Position numbers and translations under genes: made by a program
From: Shewanella marinintestina
GTDB taxonomy: Bacteria > Pseudomonadota > Gammaproteobacteria > Enterobacterales > Shewanellaceae
Assembly: GCF_023283845.1 (NCBI RefSeq)
Contig: NZ_JAKILC010000025.1
Coordinates: forward strand, 1-52,981
Reading direction: 5' to 3'
DNA length: 52,981 nt
Shown here: positions 1 to 8,324 of the stretch, in pieces
How the letters are laid out: the number at the start of each line of letters is the position of its first letter
Position numbering within the stretch: position 1 is the stretch's first letter
Notes under the pieces: generated by a model
The model's input: the letters and a program-made list of their open reading frames with translations, nothing else
Database searches by the model: none
What the model was told of the DNA's origin: nothing

Positions 1-286
1 CCCCAGATAAGAACATGAACTTTCTTTGCACTGCTGCATCATTTACGGTGGCCATTAGATCACGTGGTTTCGTCGTCTTGTGCCAACTCACCTCTAGCCT
101 ACGCCTCATATAATGTTCTTGTTCATCAGCTCGCAAATTTGCTAGCGGCTTCCTCCAGACCAACCCTCACGGATAAGCCCTTGCCATTCGCTAGTAGTTA
201 ACGTTTAATAACAGCATGTTATTGAACGGTGACCTTCCTACAGAGGACTTTCACCTCATTAGTTCATGCCCATGCTGGGCGTACAC
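1..286 (-). mobile_element. Group II intron, 5' part of the ribozyme (cut by window edge)
   Basis: Read on the minus strand from about 286 leftwards, the sequence starts GTGTACGCCCAGCATGGGC and goes on with GAGGTGAAAGTCCTC, a stretch ending CCGTGAGGGTTGG, and TCTGGAGGAAGC. This matches the conserved 5' end and domain I of bacterial group II introns, which begin GUGYG followed by CGCCCAG. The maturase/reverse transcriptase gene and the 3' end would lie left of position 1 and are not seen. The proposed 5' splice site is only six bases beyond the stop codon of the TetR gene, so that gene is not interrupted. The exact boundary at 286 is inferred from the consensus. The class is undetermined. An inactive remnant is possible. 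Confidence 0.8.
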
Positions 287-292
287 AACAGT

Positions 293-940
293 TTAAGCTG
301 CGTTTGCCGTTTCTTCTTGTTCGGCAAGCCAGCTTATATATGCAGCGAGTTTAGGAAGACGTTTATCTGAGTGGCCCATCAACTGAGCTAACGCAAAACT
401 AAACTGATGGTACATGCTGGCATCATTGTAATGCTTACCTGCGTCATCACAGTTAATTTGTGCGCCGCGTAAGTAATTAGCAACCAACTCCGCACGATTG
501 AAGCCTTCAACCACACCAATTGACTGTATTAAGGCATTATTCCACTGAATATATTCGCCATAAACCTGCTCAAATGCAGCACGATTATCGTCTGTGGCCT
601 GCTCGAGCAATTCAACGTTTGGCATGACCCGCGAAATAATAAAGCGGTCGTAAAGCAGATCGTCGCGAAGGCCCCAACAATGGTGCATTAAAAACCGAAT
701 TAAACAATCTTGATAATCGCAATCATCAACAGCAGCTCGCTCTAAGCGTTTTCTATAATGTGCGCTAGCAACCGCAACCATTAAGTCAGCTTCACTGGGA
801 AAATGATTGTAAATAGTGCCTTTGGAGATCTGACTCGCTTCAACAAGATGTGAACGACGCAAATCAAAACTTTTATGACCACGTAAACAGCGTTCAGCAA
901 TATCGGTTAAATAGCTTTCTCGTTGCTGCCAGTTACTCAT
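293..940 (-). CDS. TetR/AcrR family transcriptional regulator
   Basis: This is a 215-residue TetR-type repressor. Residues about 8-55 form the DNA-binding helix-turn-helix, with the typical phrase SKGTIYNHFPSEADLM at about 39-54; the C-terminal two thirds would bind a small ligand. The ATG at 940 has a GAGG ribosome site. It is divergent from a LysR gene across 121 bases, and a group II intron starts six bases after its stop. TetR proteins called AcuR control acrylate/DMSP genes in Rhodobacter, so a role in acrylate sensing here is possible given dddY, ardAB and acuI nearby, but this is inference from position only. Family confidence is high; target genes are unknown. Confidence 0.88.
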   Translation of the reverse strand: MSNWQQRESYLTDIAERCLRGHKSFDLRRSHLVEASQISKGTIYNHFPSEADLMVAVASAHYRKRLERAAVDDCDYQDCLIRFLMHHCWGLRDDLLYDRFIISRVMPNVELLEQATDDNRAAFEQVYGEYIQWNNALIQSIGVVEGFNRAELVANYLRGAQINCDDAGKHYNDASMYHQFSFALAQLMGHSDKRLPKLAAYISWLAEQEETANAA

Positions 941-1061
941 GTCGACCTCTTCACAAATCTAACAATCAATTGAAATTTAGTTCACATTGATAAAGTAGCA
1001 CTCTAGGCCGCATTCAGATATTGAGTAATACTGATACCACTATGAATAAAATCGATATCTC

Positions 1062-1949
1062 ATGCTAAAAATTGAACTATTAGAAAGTTTTATTGCTGTA
1101 GTTGAATGCGGAAATCTTTCCAAAGCGGCTGAGAAACTTTGCCGTACACAGTCAACCATCAGTTTGCAAATCAAGAAGTTAGAAGAGAGCGTTGGCAAAC
1201 CTTTGTTACTTAGAGATAACAAAGGCGTTACGATGACCGATGCAGGCAAGACGCTTCTTAACTATGCCTATAAGATGTTGCAGCTCAGTTCACAGGCAAT
1301 TGATGAGCTAAAAGATTGCCAAAACCGTGAAGTGATACGCCTTGGTGTACCTACAGATTATATCAATCGTTATCTTGGAAGCTTCTTATTAGAGTTTATT
1401 CGTGAGTTTACCTGTATCGAATTAGTCATCGATACTGACGTTAGCGGCAACCTCTATAAGCGCCTGCATAACGGTGAGTTTGATGTGATTGTGGCTACTC
1501 ACTGGCAACCGCCAGCTGCAGGCCACGGGGAGCTATTGTTTGAACGACGCTTTCATTGGGTTGCTGCCAAAGGCGGTAGCGCCCATAAACGCGAAACAGT
1601 ACCTATGGCCCTTTACCCTGAGAACTGCCCTATTCGCGCACAAGTATTTGCTAACCACCAAATATCAATGCGCCCAATGAGCGTATTGCTATCAACGCCT
1701 TCGCCAACGGCAATGTGTATGGCTGTAGAAAACGATTTAGTAATCGCCCCTATTGCCGAATTTCGTATTACCGATAAAATGCAGATCATCGATCCGATAG
1801 AGTGCAACATCCCGCCTCTACCAACCTTTAATGAGTCGCTTTATCTTAATCCTGACACACAAACTGATGCGACCAATCAATTGATCAACTTGATTAAGGC
1901 TAATGTGTTAGGGCTAGGTGAAGTCAATCAAGCACAAATGCTTGGCTAA
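1062..1949 (+). CDS. LysR family transcriptional regulator
   Basis: This 295-residue LysR-type regulator has its winged helix-turn-helix at residues about 1-60 (NLSKAAEKLCRTQSTIS followed by the recognition helix region QIKKLEESVGKPLLLR). The remainder matches the periplasmic-binding-protein-like effector domain. Length is normal for the family. The start ATG has only a weak ribosome site. It is divergent from the TetR gene and convergent with the porin gene, with a bidirectional terminator between. The effector is unknown. As a neighbour of the porin-dddY-ardBA cluster it is one of three candidate regulators of that cluster. Confidence 0.9.
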   Translation: MLKIELLESFIAVVECGNLSKAAEKLCRTQSTISLQIKKLEESVGKPLLLRDNKGVTMTDAGKTLLNYAYKMLQLSSQAIDELKDCQNREVIRLGVPTDYINRYLGSFLLEFIREFTCIELVIDTDVSGNLYKRLHNGEFDVIVATHWQPPAAGHGELLFERRFHWVAAKGGSAHKRETVPMALYPENCPIRAQVFANHQISMRPMSVLLSTPSPTAMCMAVENDLVIAPIAEFRITDKMQIIDPIECNIPPLPTFNESLYLNPDTQTDATNQLINLIKANVLGLGEVNQAQMLG

Positions 1950-2010
1950 TTACGTTAATAAAAGAAGCTAAGCTAGAAACAAGCCTTTATAAAAATGCGA
2001 GATTAAAACT

Positions 2011-2040
2011 AAAAATGCCAACCCTTTAGGTTGGCATTTA
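2011..2040. terminator. Bidirectional intrinsic terminator between LysR and porin genes
   Basis: The stem TGCCAACC / GGTTGGCA with a short loop is preceded by an A-run and followed by a T-rich stretch. It can therefore end both the LysR gene on plus and the porin gene on minus, which converge here. Confidence 0.8.
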
Positions 2041-2077
2041 TGTTAGCAATAGTGACTAAATACCGCGATTCTATAAC

Positions 2078-3187
2078 TTAGAAATAGTAAGCGAAGTTGA
2101 TGTTGAAGCGGTGATCCCAATCATCATCGGTTTGCACTAAACCTAAACTGTTACCACCAAGCCACAGCACATTTTTCGCCATATAATGATCGACGTAAAT
2201 AAATAGAGGACCATAGGCAATAGAAACACCAGTTGTATTTAAAATTGAATCATCAAATTCTTCTACATCTGGCTGCACCATGCTGAAATCATTGTACACA
2301 GTTAGCGAGCCCCAAGAAGTGGCGATATTTTTAGAAAGGTTAGCAGTGTAAATATTACCTTTACTTGCGACCTCATAAAAACCACCTAGCATCCCCATAC
2401 CAATCTTATTTGGATCAATCTTGCCATCATCATATTGGTCAAAGTCATACGCCAGATATTGAGCTTGCAAACCCCAACCGGCATAGTTCATATCTAGGTG
2501 CAATGCATAATTAAACGTATCGCCATTCTCACCGAACTCTGAGTTATACAGCTGACCATATTCAACAGAAGCGCCAACTATCGTCGTTAACTCACCATTG
2601 GTTAATGTGAAGCTTTGACGGCCAGCTAACGTATTGGTTTCTTCATTGTTATAACTGGTATCGCCAACAGTACCTTTGGCTACCGTACCTGCAAAGTCAC
2701 GGTGGTCAGTACCACCATAGATAGCATTTTTAATGAAGGCGAATTCAGATAAAGAGATACCATTTTCATACTGCGCACTCACACCCACGCCGTAATCATC
2801 TTCAAAGCCCATGTAATAATTTAAGCTGTACCACCAGTTGTGAGAGGCATAGCCTTTATTACCAAATGGTTTGCTGATAGCACCACCATTAATCGTTAGA
2901 TCTTCATTAACATCCCAGAATGCATAACCATATTTTAAATGATCGTAACCGTCATAGAATCGATATTCAGCTTTCACGCCAATATCATTCCACTTATCTG
3001 CAAAGGTAATTGACACTAAGTTAAAATCGAAATCACCGCCTTTATCTTTAGAAGACTCAGAATAATCGCTATAGCTGTAATTAGCTCTAACAGAACCACC
3101 AATATTTAAATCATCTGCAACTGCTGGAGCTGCAAAAACTGGAAGCAATATACTTGCTACTGCTAAATTAATAATAGACTTTTTCAT
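2078..3187 (-). CDS. Putative outer-membrane porin
   Basis: The protein has about 369 residues. It starts with a Sec signal peptide (MKKSIINLAVASILLPVFAA, cleavage near AVA-DD). It has alternating aromatic/polar beta-strand texture rich in Tyr, Trp, Gly and Asp, and ends in the terminal Phe expected for BAM-assembled beta-barrels (NFAYYF). I chose the ATG at 3187 with the AGGGTG ribosome site over a GTG two codons upstream. The closest named porin family is not clear. It lies downstream of dddY on the same strand, separated by a hairpin and a 217-base gap that could hold its own promoter. Position suggests uptake of DMSP or release of acrylate/propionate, which is an inference. Confidence 0.75.
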   Translation of the reverse strand: MKKSIINLAVASILLPVFAAPAVADDLNIGGSVRANYSYSDYSESSKDKGGDFDFNLVSITFADKWNDIGVKAEYRFYDGYDHLKYGYAFWDVNEDLTINGGAISKPFGNKGYASHNWWYSLNYYMGFEDDYGVGVSAQYENGISLSEFAFIKNAIYGGTDHRDFAGTVAKGTVGDTSYNNEETNTLAGRQSFTLTNGELTTIVGASVEYGQLYNSEFGENGDTFNYALHLDMNYAGWGLQAQYLAYDFDQYDDGKIDPNKIGMGMLGGFYEVASKGNIYTANLSKNIATSWGSLTVYNDFSMVQPDVEEFDDSILNTTGVSIAYGPLFIYVDHYMAKNVLWLGGNSLGLVQTDDDWDHRFNINFAYYF

Positions 3188-3361
3188 AATCACCCTTCAT
3201 TTAATATTAGAGGGGTTCAGCAAAATCTAAATATCATAAAAATCAATTTATGGATTCAATATACATTGTCATACTTTAATAATTAAGATACCTAAATTCT
3301 AACCCCATTTTTATAATTTATATTTTTATTAATATGCTGAAATCCATGTATTCCTTGGTAA

Positions 3362-3388
3362 GGGCGCCAAGGGGAGCTCTAGGCGCCC
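3362..3388 (-). terminator. GC-rich hairpin just after dddY, possible terminator
   Basis: The seven-base arms GGGCGCC and GGCGCCC are perfectly complementary around a 13-base loop, 16 bases beyond the dddY stop codon. No U-tract follows on the minus strand, so it may be an attenuator or RNA-stabilising 3' end rather than a strong terminator. Confidence 0.45.
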
Positions 3389-3403
3389 ACACCTAACAAT
3401 GAA

Positions 3404-4648
3404 TTACCATTTAACTTTAGTTAAATCACACTGAATAACTTCACCACGCTTAGCGGGTGTACCAGGGTTTTCAGCAGACTCACACAATAATGTTGTGCCA
3501 TAGTCATTACGCTTATCATTGGCGTTACTGCGAGCCCAAACAGACACAATCGCACGCTCTTCTGGCTTCGCTTCGCAGCTACCATCAACATCAAAAGCAT
3601 GAATAGTATTTTGGTGGAAATACATCAATGAATCTTGCTCTGCACTGCCAGATAACCACATGGTTTGCGAGTTATGTTGCCCTTCATCAAACTGAACACG
3701 GCGCATGCTGTCGTCTTCTTTTACCGTTTTAACGAACGGCGAATCTTCACGAACTGCAATAGTCTTAAACTGATTAGTACAGGCTGGCACACGCATGTTG
3801 TAGTACATTTCAGAGATCGCATGGTTGTGGAACGGATATAGCGTATCAACAGATTGAACTGTCATGCCCACTTCAGCACCGACCTTCTCACCATTGATTT
3901 CATCAATACGCAATAGTCCCCAATGACCAAAGATTTCTGCGTAAGCGTAACCGCCGCGGATGTTGTCAAAGTTCTTATCGTTGCGCTTACCTTCTTCAGC
4001 ATACATAGGGAACCAACCCGCTGAAGCCCATAAGTTAGGTAATGAATTAGCACTGATGTCATATGGGAATACTGCAGGCATTTTTACTTCATCGCCTGTC
4101 ACCATCTTGTAAAAGTTTTTGGTAAAGCTCTCACCATGCTTTTTAACTTGCTTATCAGTAACTTTGTTATCGAAGAATTGTTCAAAGGTCGTGCGCTTGA
4201 AATGCTGCGCTACCGGAGAGTTTTCAGTTAACTCTCCGCCTGGGTTATAAATCCAACTCACATCTTCACGGGCGCCAAAACATTTCTTAGCCTCATCCGC
4301 GTTATTAATCACTTGATAGATATTCTTAACCATCAGCTTCATATCACGGCGATCCATTACACACATGTGCTGGCCACCTTCAGTTGAGTCAACCATTGCC
4401 ATATCAGAGTTTAGGCAGCCACTGTTTTGATCATTAGTTAATGCTTCAGCATAGGCTCGTAAATAAGTCAGTGTTTCATCCCACAAAATATCAATATACT
4501 TTTGATCTTTTGCATTATATTTAGGTGATTCACCTAAACACTGAAATTGAGCGTTATCAATATCAGATCTATCAAGAAACTCTGGAATATCAGCAGCTAT
4601 AACACTATTTGATAACAGCATTGTTGCTAGTACTAGTTTACTATTCAT
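3404..4648 (-). CDS. dddY: Periplasmic DMSP lyase DddY
   Basis: This 414-residue protein is recognised as DddY, which cleaves dimethylsulfoniopropionate to dimethyl sulfide plus acrylate. Residues 1-19 are a Sec signal peptide (cut near VIA-AD), fitting the periplasmic location known for DddY. The cupin-like core contains HNHAISEMYYNMR at 274-286: His276, Glu280 and Tyr282 have the His-x3-Glu-x-Tyr spacing of the zinc ligands and catalytic Tyr described for Acinetobacter DddY, and His350 fits the distal zinc ligand. Length agrees with the family. The ATG has an AGGGTGAT ribosome site. It lies downstream of ardB but behind a terminator, so it has its own promoter, which carries a palindrome shared with ardA. 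Confidence 0.88.
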   Translation of the reverse strand: MNSKLVLATMLLSNSVIAADIPEFLDRSDIDNAQFQCLGESPKYNAKDQKYIDILWDETLTYLRAYAEALTNDQNSGCLNSDMAMVDSTEGGQHMCVMDRRDMKLMVKNIYQVINNADEAKKCFGAREDVSWIYNPGGELTENSPVAQHFKRTTFEQFFDNKVTDKQVKKHGESFTKNFYKMVTGDEVKMPAVFPYDISANSLPNLWASAGWFPMYAEEGKRNDKNFDNIRGGYAYAEIFGHWGLLRIDEINGEKVGAEVGMTVQSVDTLYPFHNHAISEMYYNMRVPACTNQFKTIAVREDSPFVKTVKEDDSMRRVQFDEGQHNSQTMWLSGSAEQDSLMYFHQNTIHAFDVDGSCEAKPEERAIVSVWARSNANDKRNDYGTTLLCESAENPGTPAKRGEVIQCDLTKVKW

Positions 4649-4700
4649 ATATCACCCTATTATTTAAATTATAATTTTTAATCTCCATTTAAATACTATA

Positions 4701-4718
4701 TTTGGAATTATTTCCAAA
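4701..4718. promoter_or_regulatory. Palindromic operator upstream of dddY
   Basis: The perfect inverted repeat TTTGGAA-TTAT-TTCCAAA lies 53 bases before the dddY start codon. The same seven-base arms with a four-base spacer occur upstream of ardA. The 4649-4992 gap otherwise holds AT-rich promoter-like sequence and the ardAB terminator. The binding protein is not known. Confidence 0.65.
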
Positions 4719-4856
4719 AATGGGGCAATAGCTAATTATAACCAATAAAATCCATTATTCGTCACATATTTAAAACAAAGATTTTAAATATGCAAAAAAT
4801 AGAAATATTGGAATTAGTTAATATAAAAGAAAATAAATTTAGAAAGGCTAATAGAT

Positions 4857-4887
4857 AAAAAAGGCCTTCCAATAATATTGAAAGGCC
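4857..4887 (-). terminator. Intrinsic terminator after ardB
   Basis: The stem GGCCTT-c-CAAT / ATTG-a-AAGGCC with a three-base loop is followed on the minus strand by six U residues. It ends the ardA-ardB transcript and separates it from dddY. Confidence 0.8.
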
Positions 4888-4992
4888 GAAATAGAACAAT
4901 GCAGGGAAGAGGCCATAACTCGAATCCTTATGGCCAAACTCACTTCTTATTGCAGCTGAGATGAAACTACATTAAGACTTTTTGAGTTAAAA

Positions 4993-5346
4993 TTACTTTT
5001 TAAACTTATCAAACTTAAACGTATGACAATTGCTACATAGCGGCTGCTTAGTGCCATGCTCACTATGACACTCTTGGCAAGGAAGCTCTTTACCATAGTG
5101 CAAGTTGTTATGTGGATTCTGCCACTTATCTTCTTCACTGCGTGCAGTTTGTTCTGCTAAGTCATCAACGTCATGACACTGTAAACACGCCTGATCTGAT
5201 GGAAACTGTTTAATGCCATTGTCATGACATGTTTTACAGTCTTTACCAATCACTTCTTTGTGGTGGTCACGTATCTCTACAGCTTGTGCAGATAGGCTTA
5301 ATAGGCAACCAAAGGTTAGCGCTAATACCGCTTTTAATTTAATCAT
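4993..5346 (-). CDS. ardB: Tetraheme cytochrome c subunit of acrylate reductase
   Basis: This 117-residue secreted cytochrome has a signal peptide at residues 1-22 (cut near AQA-VE). Four CxxCH haem-attachment motifs follow: CKTCH, CLQCH, CQECH and CSNCH. The pattern matches the tetraheme N-terminal domain of Shewanella flavocytochrome c fumarate reductase, here encoded as a separate protein. It sits 29 bases downstream of the flavoprotein gene ardA. In Shewanella woodyi the equivalent pair ArdAB is reported as a periplasmic acrylate reductase in which the cytochrome passes electrons to the flavin subunit. The ATG has a strong GAGGAATGA ribosome site. The symbol is assigned by gene organisation and family resemblance. 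Confidence 0.82.
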   Translation of the reverse strand: MIKLKAVLALTFGCLLSLSAQAVEIRDHHKEVIGKDCKTCHDNGIKQFPSDQACLQCHDVDDLAEQTARSEEDKWQNPHNNLHYGKELPCQECHSEHGTKQPLCSNCHTFKFDKFKK

Positions 5347-5375
5347 CGCTCATTCCTCTCTATTATCTGGCAAAT

Positions 5376-6896
5376 TTAGGCTTTCATCATGCTGCGTGCA
5401 GCAGTCATACCCATCACCATGCATTCAGGAATTGAGCAACTACCCAAACGGCTCACACCATGAATACCACCACACACTTCACCAGCCGCATATAGACCTG
5501 GAATAGCTTGGCCGGTAAAGCTGTCTTTCACTTCTGCATTTGTGTTGATCTGCACACCACCTTGGCAGTAATGCACTTTTGGCCATAAGCGAACAACAGT
5601 AAATGGCGCTTTAATATATTTGCCCTTAGCTTCGGTCATGTTCTTACCGAATTGCGGGTCATTTTGAGTCTTAACGTACTCGTTATACTCAGCAATTTGT
5701 GCTTTAAGTGGCGCCAATGGCACATCAAAATGCTTAGCTAGCTCTTCAATTGAATCAAACTTCCAACCTACGTTGTACTTAATAACTTTCTTAGTATTTG
5801 GATGCTTCTTCGAATCTTCATAGCTAGTAATTAAAATTGGAGGCAGTGCATTACCCTTTTCATCACGACAGTTCAGCTCAGCGTCGGCACGCGTCTTACG
5901 GTCTGCAATTTCGTTCATGAAGCGCTTACCGGTTAGACGGTCAATCGCCACTGAATGCGGGAAGTTATAGATAGAGTAGTTAGATACATAACCAAAACCA
6001 CCTTCATCAGGTGATGCCCATGGACCAGACTGGATATGTGCCAAATGGACAGGTACCGCACCTAGGCGGAACATTTCGTACATACCTTCACCAGTAGCGC
6101 CTGGTGCGTTAGTACAACCTACTTCTGCGGTCAAAGTTGGATCTTGCGCCATACGTAAATCAACGTTTTGAGCAAAGCCACCTGTAGCCATTATCACACC
6201 GCGTGTTGCGCGGATATTAGTCACTTTACCTGGTTGATCTTCACCAAAGTGATAGTTATCGCGCATTTTCACGCCAACAACTTCGCCTTTATCACCCACT
6301 AAGAAACCTTCGAACTTAGCGCGGTTATGAGTATGAACACCAAGTTTACGGCACTCATGTAATAGCGGCTGAGTAATACCAGCGCCACAGCTCACTGTCG
6401 TTTGGTAAGTACGAGCAACTGAGTGGCCACCTAATTGTTGTAGATATGGGTGATATTCAGAACCCGCATCTAAAGTCATCTGCAATGCTTCAACAGCATG
6501 TTCAGCGACGTGACGTAATAAGGCTTCATCAGCAATACCACGGCCTGACTTTAATTGGTCAGCCACCATAATCTCTACAGAGTCTTTAACACCTTCTTGC
6601 TTTTGCATTGGTGTGCCTGGGGCTGCGAACAAACCACCGTTAATGGCTGAGTTACCACCGAAGTAAGACATCTTTTCAAAAATATGCACATCTTTTGCAC
6701 CTTTTCGCGTGGCTTCAATTGCCGCCGCTAAACCCGCAAAACCTGAACCTATAATTAGGACTTCAACTTCTTTGTCCCATTTAACGCCATCCGCTTTCTC
6801 AGATACGGCTAATGCTGGTGCAGCTATTGCTACGCCTGCTGCAGCTCCGAATCCTTTAATGAAATTACGGCGTCCTAGCAGATCTTTATTGCTCAT
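5376..6896 (-). CDS. ardA: FAD subunit of periplasmic acrylate reductase (flavocytochrome c)
   Basis: This 506-residue protein belongs to the fumarate reductase/flavocytochrome c FAD family. Residues 1-30 are a twin-arginine-type signal (RRNFIKGFG, cut after ALA). The dinucleotide-binding motif IIGSGFAG is at 48-55, and GGNSAINGG follows at 80-88. Candidate catalytic residues are the Arg in FMNEIADRKTR (326-336), His442 in HYCQGG and Arg483 in SRLGS. Where fumarate reductases have a His-Pro-Thr that grips the second carboxylate, this protein appears to have IQSGPW, which suits a monocarboxylate such as acrylate. There is no fused haem domain; ardB supplies it. Other 2-enoates such as methacrylate or urocanate cannot be excluded. 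Confidence 0.82.
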   Translation of the reverse strand: MSNKDLLGRRNFIKGFGAAAGVAIAAPALAVSEKADGVKWDKEVEVLIIGSGFAGLAAAIEATRKGAKDVHIFEKMSYFGGNSAINGGLFAAPGTPMQKQEGVKDSVEIMVADQLKSGRGIADEALLRHVAEHAVEALQMTLDAGSEYHPYLQQLGGHSVARTYQTTVSCGAGITQPLLHECRKLGVHTHNRAKFEGFLVGDKGEVVGVKMRDNYHFGEDQPGKVTNIRATRGVIMATGGFAQNVDLRMAQDPTLTAEVGCTNAPGATGEGMYEMFRLGAVPVHLAHIQSGPWASPDEGGFGYVSNYSIYNFPHSVAIDRLTGKRFMNEIADRKTRADAELNCRDEKGNALPPILITSYEDSKKHPNTKKVIKYNVGWKFDSIEELAKHFDVPLAPLKAQIAEYNEYVKTQNDPQFGKNMTEAKGKYIKAPFTVVRLWPKVHYCQGGVQINTNAEVKDSFTGQAIPGLYAAGEVCGGIHGVSRLGSCSIPECMVMGMTAARSMMKA

Positions 6897-6942
6897 CTGT
6901 CATCACCCTATTAGTTTTTATTAGACGCAAGAATGATAAAGC

Positions 6943-6958
6943 TGGAATGAGTTCCAAA
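6943..6958. promoter_or_regulatory. Second, degenerate copy of the shared operator, proximal to ardA
   Basis: TGGAA-TGAG-TTCCA with AAA following gives five-base perfect arms and one complete TTCCAAA half-site, 47 bases before the ardA start. The position is similar to that of the dddY site relative to its start codon. Confidence 0.5.
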
Positions 6959-7055
6959 ACGGGAGTTGAACAAGTATTTTCTGCATACAAGAAAATAACA
7001 TTGATGATTTTTAACCCAAGTCTAATATTGCTGTTTTTTATTACTTTAGAGGTAT

Positions 7056-7073
7056 TTTGGAACCAATTCCAAA
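7056..7073. promoter_or_regulatory. Palindromic operator in the ardA-LysR intergenic region
   Basis: TTTGGAA-CCAA-TTCCAAA has exactly the same arms and spacing as the dddY upstream site. It lies 160 bases before ardA and about 300 bases before the divergent LysR gene. The rest of this 480-base AT-rich gap holds promoter-like sequence, with no further gene that I can see. Confidence 0.65.
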
Positions 7074-7376
7074 TGTCGCTACAGTGCAAAATTTCAAACA
7101 ACAAAACCTTCATAGCTCTGACTTAGTGCAATTTTATTTGATTTATCACCGACTTTTTAAAATGTCATTTACCACTATCTAAAGTGCTAATAATACGCTT
7201 TAAAAAGCTTGTTATTTTTTTGTAAAAATAGACGCCGATAACCAACTAAATAGTAAGGGATTATCTTGTGGAAATTGGATAATATTTTTGCGTAACGCAC
7301 TTCCTATGCCATCATTAGGCTAACATTGAGAAATCCCCTATTAACAAGCCTTATAGCTTAACAAACGTAGGAAGTT

Positions 7377-8309
7377 ATGGAACTAGAAGAGATCTATCGT
7401 CAGGATCTAAGCTTATTGATTGCCCTGCAAATTCTGGTAGAAGAGCGTAGTGTCACTCAAGCGGCTAAGCGTTTGCATTTAAGTCAGTCTGCCACCAGCC
7501 GTATATTGTCGCGCCTACGAGAAATGCTCAATGACCCGCTATTTTCCAGGGTTGGTCAACAGCTTGTGCCAACTTCATTTGCACTTGAGTGTTATCAGCA
7601 GTTGCGGCAACCAACAGGGCAATTAATCGAACTACTAACGCCTAAAGCATTTGTACCTGAGGAGTGCCAGCAACAGTTTTCTATTGCCGTTACCGATTAT
7701 GCAATGCAGGCACTTATTCCGTTTATTTTACCAAGCATTTATCAAAAGGCGCCGCAGATCCGCCTTGAAATTGTACCGGTGCAACAAAAAGAGTTACAGG
7801 CACAGCTCAGTGTAAAAGGGGCCGATATGGCAATTTGCCGTGCTATCGGTCAAACCGGAAATTTACAGCACACTTTCTTGGGTAAGGTGGGGGTCAGCTG
7901 CTTATTGTCACCTAATCATCCGCTGGCAAATAACGATATCACCTTAGAGGATTATTTATATTATCCCCATGCCACCATCGCAATTAGTGACGGGGTGAAA
8001 GCGCTACTTGATGAGGCGATTAGCCAATACCCAGCACGTACAGAGCTACTTAGAACACCGCATCTAGATACTGCACTGGCACTGCAATCGGTTAATCCGC
8101 TAATTATAACCTTGCCTGAAGGTATGGCAGAAATTGCCGCGCAGCGTCATAAACTTAAAGTTAAACCACTGCCCTTTAAGCTGCAGAGTTTGGATTACAA
8201 TCTGTTTTGGCATTCTCGCTGCGATCAAGATAAAGCGCAAAGATGGCTACGTGAACAGTTTGCTTCAGCCATCAAAGACCTACTCACCCAGACTCCACAA
8301 AATATTTAA
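7377..8309 (+). CDS. LysR family regulator divergent from ardA
   Basis: This 310-residue LysR protein has its helix-turn-helix at about 10-65 (SVTQAAKRLHLSQSATSRILSRLREMLNDPLF) and a normal-length effector domain. LysR regulators usually control the gene transcribed away from them, here ardA. The intervening region contains two copies of the TTTGGAA-N4-TTCCAAA palindrome, so this gene is the first candidate for an acrylate-responsive activator. That assignment is inferred from position. Start: ATG preceded by GGAAGTT. Confidence 0.88.
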   Translation: MELEEIYRQDLSLLIALQILVEERSVTQAAKRLHLSQSATSRILSRLREMLNDPLFSRVGQQLVPTSFALECYQQLRQPTGQLIELLTPKAFVPEECQQQFSIAVTDYAMQALIPFILPSIYQKAPQIRLEIVPVQQKELQAQLSVKGADMAICRAIGQTGNLQHTFLGKVGVSCLLSPNHPLANNDITLEDYLYYPHATIAISDGVKALLDEAISQYPARTELLRTPHLDTALALQSVNPLIITLPEGMAEIAAQRHKLKVKPLPFKLQSLDYNLFWHSRCDQDKAQRWLREQFASAIKDLLTQTPQNI

Positions 8310-8324
8310 TTATTAGAACCTAGA

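Noticed and set aside
5376..6896. Fumarate reductase or urocanate reductase
   Set aside because: The haem domain is a separate gene, the dicarboxylate-binding His-Pro-Thr seems absent, and dddY is adjacent, so acrylate reductase fits better. This is not proven without alignment.
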